Part shown: positions 60,901 through 64,000 of the stretch, one piece after another | Layout of the letters: every line of letters starts with the position of its first letter | How positions within the stretch are numbered: the first letter of the stretch is position 1 | NCBI GenBank assembly: GCA_032690845.1 | Contig: CM064427.1 | Span: 13,713,501-13,777,500, forward strand | Source: Eleusine coracana subsp. coracana | Taxonomy: Eukaryota > Streptophyta > Magnoliopsida > Poales > Poaceae | Direction of reading: 5' to 3' | DNA length: 64,000 nt | Made by a program: the position numbers and the translations under genes | The notes under the pieces: model-generated | Databases searched by the model: none | Seen by the model: the letters and a program-made list of their open reading frames with translations, nothing else | What the model was told of the DNA's origin: nothing

Positions 60901-61342
60901 ATTTTTCTTTTTCATTTATTTGCCGAACCCGACAGCCGGTTGTATTTGACATTTTTGTGGTAATTATTTTGGAACCGACCAAAGTGACCTAAAAATATGG
61001 CAGCCTCCACATATTGTGCTTGATTTCATAAAAATACTAGTACTGATCACATTACATTCGAATTTGAATATGAAAATTTCAAAGAGTGCTAGTTTTTTAC
61101 CTTTTGGGTATTTATTTGGGGCAATAAAAATCTGAGAAATTCCTCAAAATTTTATTTCATCGGAAGTTACAACATATATTTTTGGTGGCACTAGGTTATG
61201 TTGGAAATTTTTGACTTGTAGATCAACTGACTTTCAAATTGATTTGAATTTAATTCAAATTTGCTTATTCCCAGTTTAACCTTGCCCTAAGTTCTTGTTT
61301 CTTTTGTGAGCATAACCCTAATATGCCAGTAGGAGTGTCACA
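57914..61342 (-). repeat. 5' LTR of Tekay-2
   Basis: 3429 bp with plus-strand ends TGTAACAGAACC and GTGTCACA. It contains a GC-rich block (about 60070-60900) that is open for over 250 codons on the minus strand; the equivalent blocks in the other two LTRs are also open, but the encoded text is low-complexity Pro/Ser/Arg. Confidence 0.9.
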
Positions 61343-62340
61343 GAAGGGTTATGGGCTGGCGACGGGCAATCCGCGACAACCGAGCAGAGAGGAAGCGAGT
61401 GTGGAGTTTGTGTGTTGGTGGTCTTCAGTGTCGCAGGATCCATCTTCACGTTCATCAAAATTTATTGGGTAAGTCCTCTGATCGATTCAATTTGTGTGTT
61501 GGTGGGAGTCAGAAGTTGGCGTGGCCTTCTTTTATTGAACCGATATCACTTGTTTGCCATTCATAGGTAAGAATAGTGACTCAATTTGTATCCAGTAGCA
61601 CAGACAAGGAGATAGGTAACTGCAATTCCATGCTTGGTGCTTTAGTGCATATCAGGTGTTTGATATATGTCCGCTGAGGCCTAATTAATGATGTTGTGAG
61701 AACAGGAGATGTTCGATTTAAAAAAAAAACTCAGAAATATCGGTCATGTCTTTATGAATTGTTGTCTGAACTCTCTAAGCTCTGAATTAAGGTGAATCAT
61801 CATTGATACATTGCGCTATGAGAATAAATAGGAGTGTCGATATGCCATAGATGGTTTATGGCATAATACCAGTCTGTTATTAGTGTTTTTGTGTTGTGAA
61901 AGTCTAAATTTTAAGTTCTTATACCTGAATGTTGTGTTTTTTCTGAAAGTTGATTTATGCATTTTATGTTGTTTTTTTCTGTCTAGCTCTAGTACACCAT
62001 ATATGGTGATGCCATTGTCACTTGAGGTCTATATTATCTTAATCTTTGTTTCATACATTTAGATTATCACTGGTTGGAAATTCTGAATGATTTCTACTGC
62101 TCAATTAATTAAAACTATATAGTATTTTAATTTATTTATACTTACATTATTTTTCTGTGGAGGTTTGAGCAATATGGATCCAACAAAAAAGGCAAGCCTG
62201 AAAGAGATCGAGGAGTATCATTTTGCTGCAAACGGCAAACCAGACTTTTAGGAGTGAAGCAAGGACATCTCCTAGTCTGAAATCATCTGCCAAGAGGAAG
62301 CTAAAAAGCAGCAAGAAGTGAAACATAGATTTGGCATCCA
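61343..62340 (+). other. Right flank of Tekay-2, possible gene exons
   Basis: After the GAAGG duplication the pre-insertion sequence resumes. There are donor-like GTAAGT/GTAAGA sites near 61468 and 61567. Near 62200-62321 a short frame ends in a basic tail (SPSLKSSAKRKLKSSKK then stop) that looks like a protein C-terminus, but upstream frames are closed. A plus-strand gene split by Tekay-2 is possible. I cannot name it. Confidence 0.25.
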
Positions 62341-62796
62341 GTTAGCACTTAGTATTTTGTGTCCAGTTTACATTTGTTCTTAAGACATCATGTTCTGAAT
62401 CTGAACTTGGTGTCAACTTTTTGGTTTCTATGTTATGTTATAGCATTTTAGTAATTGATGATGCTTCACATTGGCTCAAAGTTCTGGTATATTACATTGC
62501 ACTCAAATTGAAAGATTACATTCTATTTTGCAATGGTGTTACATTTCAGTTCAATAACTACAAGTTGCTTGTTGCTCTGCTTCTTCACTGCATATTCCAC
62601 ATCCTGTGTAACTACAACTACTGCTGAAACAACATCCTGTACATATATAATGGTCAGTTCATCAAATGCAACACCGGCTGATTCCTTTGTTTCTTCACTG
62701 CATACTTTGTGGCATAAAACGATTCAAAAATGTTGCCCTTTCTCCTCGTGGTCATGCCACAAAAATGGACTAGAATCATGAACATAACTGTGTCTC
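62341..62796. other. No gene recognised
   Basis: AT-rich, with short frames on both strands and no recognisable motif or repeat. Confidence 0.4.
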
Positions 62797-63312
62797 ATGC
62801 TAAGTAATGACGCTTGGAGCGGGGCGATGCAAGTTGGGGATTTTTTCATCTTGGGAGCCGCATTTCTATTCTCCGGGCTCCATGAGAGGGCCGCTGCTAC
62901 CCGTCGTTTCTCTCCTTCCAGTGAGAGGAATGACGGCAGCGAGGACGTGCAGCTCACAGCTCAGAGATATCGTCTAAGGGATGAAGAAAGGAGGCGCGGT
63001 CGACTGTTGTACGGGCCGAGCGCCATCGCCATGCCTGCAGCCAGGATCTGTTGTTGTCGCTGAGTACCATGGAAGCACGGATCACAGCGCCATGGGCTGT
63101 CATGGCACCCGGACTCCACGCCCCGGCGTCTGGGGACTCGGGATACGCCTCGTCGGCGTCGTAGGGATGACGAGAGCAGGCATGACCGACCGCCGTCGGG
63201 TTGAGTGCTGCAGCCACGTTTGCAACCGGGATCTCCTCGTCACCGCACCATGGCAACCACAGGTACACCGCCACGCAATCGCCGATCTACTGCAGTCGAG
63301 GCCGAAGAACAC
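62797..63312. other. GC-rich block open on both strands
   Basis: Higher GC than its surroundings. Frames are open for 111 codons on the plus strand (62981-63316) and 106 on the minus strand (63274-62954). Neither translation shows a known domain, and the two overlap, so at most one is real. A host exon is possible given the low-copy surroundings. Confidence 0.25.
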
Positions 63313-63950
63313 GTGAATTAAAACAGGCTGGAATGAAATGAACGAGCAGCACTCGGAAAAATTAATGATTTTTTTCTAAAAAATGAGTGATTCAAATCAT
63401 CCTAAAAGATCAATATCCATACTACTACATACTACTTGAATATACTACTTCATACTACTTAAACGTTTAATATAGTATAAGTATATCTAAACCGTCAAAT
63501 TAAAAGAAATTAAAAGCCCGTATTAATGCTAGCCCATTGTAGGTGCTCAATATTCACTCTACTGTACTCATTAGCATCAAAGTTAACTGTATCTATTATC
63601 TTCTTATTGGAAAGTCAAAACGAGCCACCAAATTCGCTCTCAAGGTTAAAAAATTATCATATTAATCTAAAAAATAAGAAGATGTAGACCATTGATTTAT
63701 ATGAAGATTGGATAATCTACATTATCTGAAGAGTCCATATTGGATACAACTAATAATGGCAGAAATCAGGAATAAATCTGAATAGAGTTGGTTTTGTGAC
63801 CGTCAGGCCAACGCCTGATAAGTTATTATGGAAAAGGATAATTAGTTTCCAAATTACATGATAATTATCCTATTAATTATGTCCCTAATCACGCGCCTTG
63901 ATCAGCGGTGCAAACAACACTATTGGTTGCGGCCCCGCTCCACAGCTGCG
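63313..63950. other. Upstream intergenic sequence, nothing recognised
   Basis: Very AT-rich with repeated ACTACTACATACTACTT-like words (63420-63465). No gene, RNA or mobile-element end identified. Confidence 0.45.
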
Positions 63951-63953
63951 CAA

Positions 63954-63962
63954 TATAAATAA
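63954..63962 (+). promoter_or_regulatory. TATA box of a gene beyond the right edge
   Basis: TATAAATAA follows a GC-rich stretch with a CCAAT-like ATTGG (about 63922) and lies in front of sequence that looks like a transcript leader (GAGTTGACTCC..) running off the window. The spacing fits a plant core promoter with a start site near 63990. Confidence 0.5.
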
Positions 63963-64000
63963 GGGGAGTTGACTCCACTCGTGATCCAATGATTCACAAG

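Larger units (their letters stand above)
47209..61342 (-). mobile_element. Tekay-2: full-length Ty3/gypsy chromovirus (Tekay/Del clade)
   Basis: 14,134 bp between perfect 5-bp target duplications GAAGG (47204-47208 and 61343-61347). LTRs are 47209-50723 and 57914-61342; PBS 57900-57913; PPT near 50724-50740. The minus-strand interior reads extra ORF, gag, protease, RT, RNase H, integrase and a C-terminal chromodomain, which defines a chromovirus; LTR length over 3 kb and the protein text fit the Tekay/Del clade. gag and pol contain stops and frameshifts, so it is probably not autonomous now. The left LTR start is mutated (TATAACAG for TGTAACAG). Confidence 0.92.

Noticed and set aside
63420..63465. 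ACTACT-rich words as a tandem repeat or MITE end
   Set aside because: Only a few irregular copies; no inverted ends or duplication around them.
1..64000. A new multi-gene system such as a gene cluster or defence locus
   Set aside because: All longer coding signals are transposon proteins, apart from one lectin gene and a few weak frames; no group of unrelated co-oriented host genes is present.
1..64000. tRNA, rRNA or other structured RNA genes
   Set aside because: No cloverleaf with box A/B wording or rRNA-like sequence was noticed; the tRNA-Met words found are retrotransposon primer sites next to LTRs.

Overview
This window is plant nuclear DNA from a grass (Poaceae). The basis is its content: two En/Spm (CACTA) transposons, a Sirevirus-like Ty1/copia element, two Tekay/Del-type Ty3/gypsy elements, an nDart-like hAT element and a two-domain R40 (EUL) lectin gene with spliceosomal introns. 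The genus cannot be fixed from sequence alone. There are no bacterial, phage or organellar genes. Apart from a gene island of about 2.8 kb at 44.5-47.2 kb and a genic-looking tail after 61.3 kb, nearly everything is transposable element, inserted one into another.

Layout: 1-649 is flank. 650-8.2 kb is CACTA-1 (minus strand), whose fused TNP2/TNPA-like transposase gene is interrupted by a complete 536-bp hAT element (8-bp target duplication) and a 2042-bp solo LTR (target duplication AAGTC); its 5' end abuts an antisense LTR fragment (8.2-9.6 kb). 10.03-22.58 kb is a Sirevirus-like copia element (plus strand) with two LTRs, PBS, PPT, a decayed gag and a second ORF, but no protease, integrase or reverse transcriptase. 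Its gag is interrupted by a solo LTR of the same family and by a 0.7-kb segment of unknown origin. 22.6-24.1 kb holds remnants of small DNA elements. 24.14-32.1 kb is CACTA-2 (plus strand), with a frameshifted TNP2 unit and a second TNPA-like unit, each preceded by the same kind of GCGGCGGTT-repeat plus TATA module; its 3' end is missing.

32.1-44.45 kb is Tekay-1 (minus strand): decayed gag-pol cut off in the integrase, plus its 5' LTR, into which a 4280-bp non-autonomous gypsy element has inserted (LTRs of 901 and 900 bp, target duplication ACTAC). 44.45-47.2 kb is the gene island with the R40 lectin gene on the minus strand, in five proposed exons and with one apparent 1-nt deletion. 47.209-61.342 kb is Tekay-2 (minus strand), complete from LTR to LTR with a perfect target duplication GAAGG. 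It carries gag-pol ending in a chromodomain and an extra coiled-coil ORF ahead of gag that Tekay-1 lacks. 61.34-64 kb is low-copy-looking DNA ending in a TATA box for a gene beyond the right edge.

Nesting gives relative ages. CACTA-1 predates its solo LTR and hAT. The copia element predates the solo LTR in its gag. Tekay-1 predates the small gypsy element inside its LTR. Tekay-2 inserted into pre-existing DNA beside the R40 gene. Many stop codons are TAG where CAG or TGG is expected, as in methylated, silenced elements. I found no convincing new multi-gene system. The strongest leads are the pol-less copia element with a spliced second ORF, the extra ORF of Tekay-2, the repeated promoter module of CACTA-2, and an LTR placed to read into the R40 gene.
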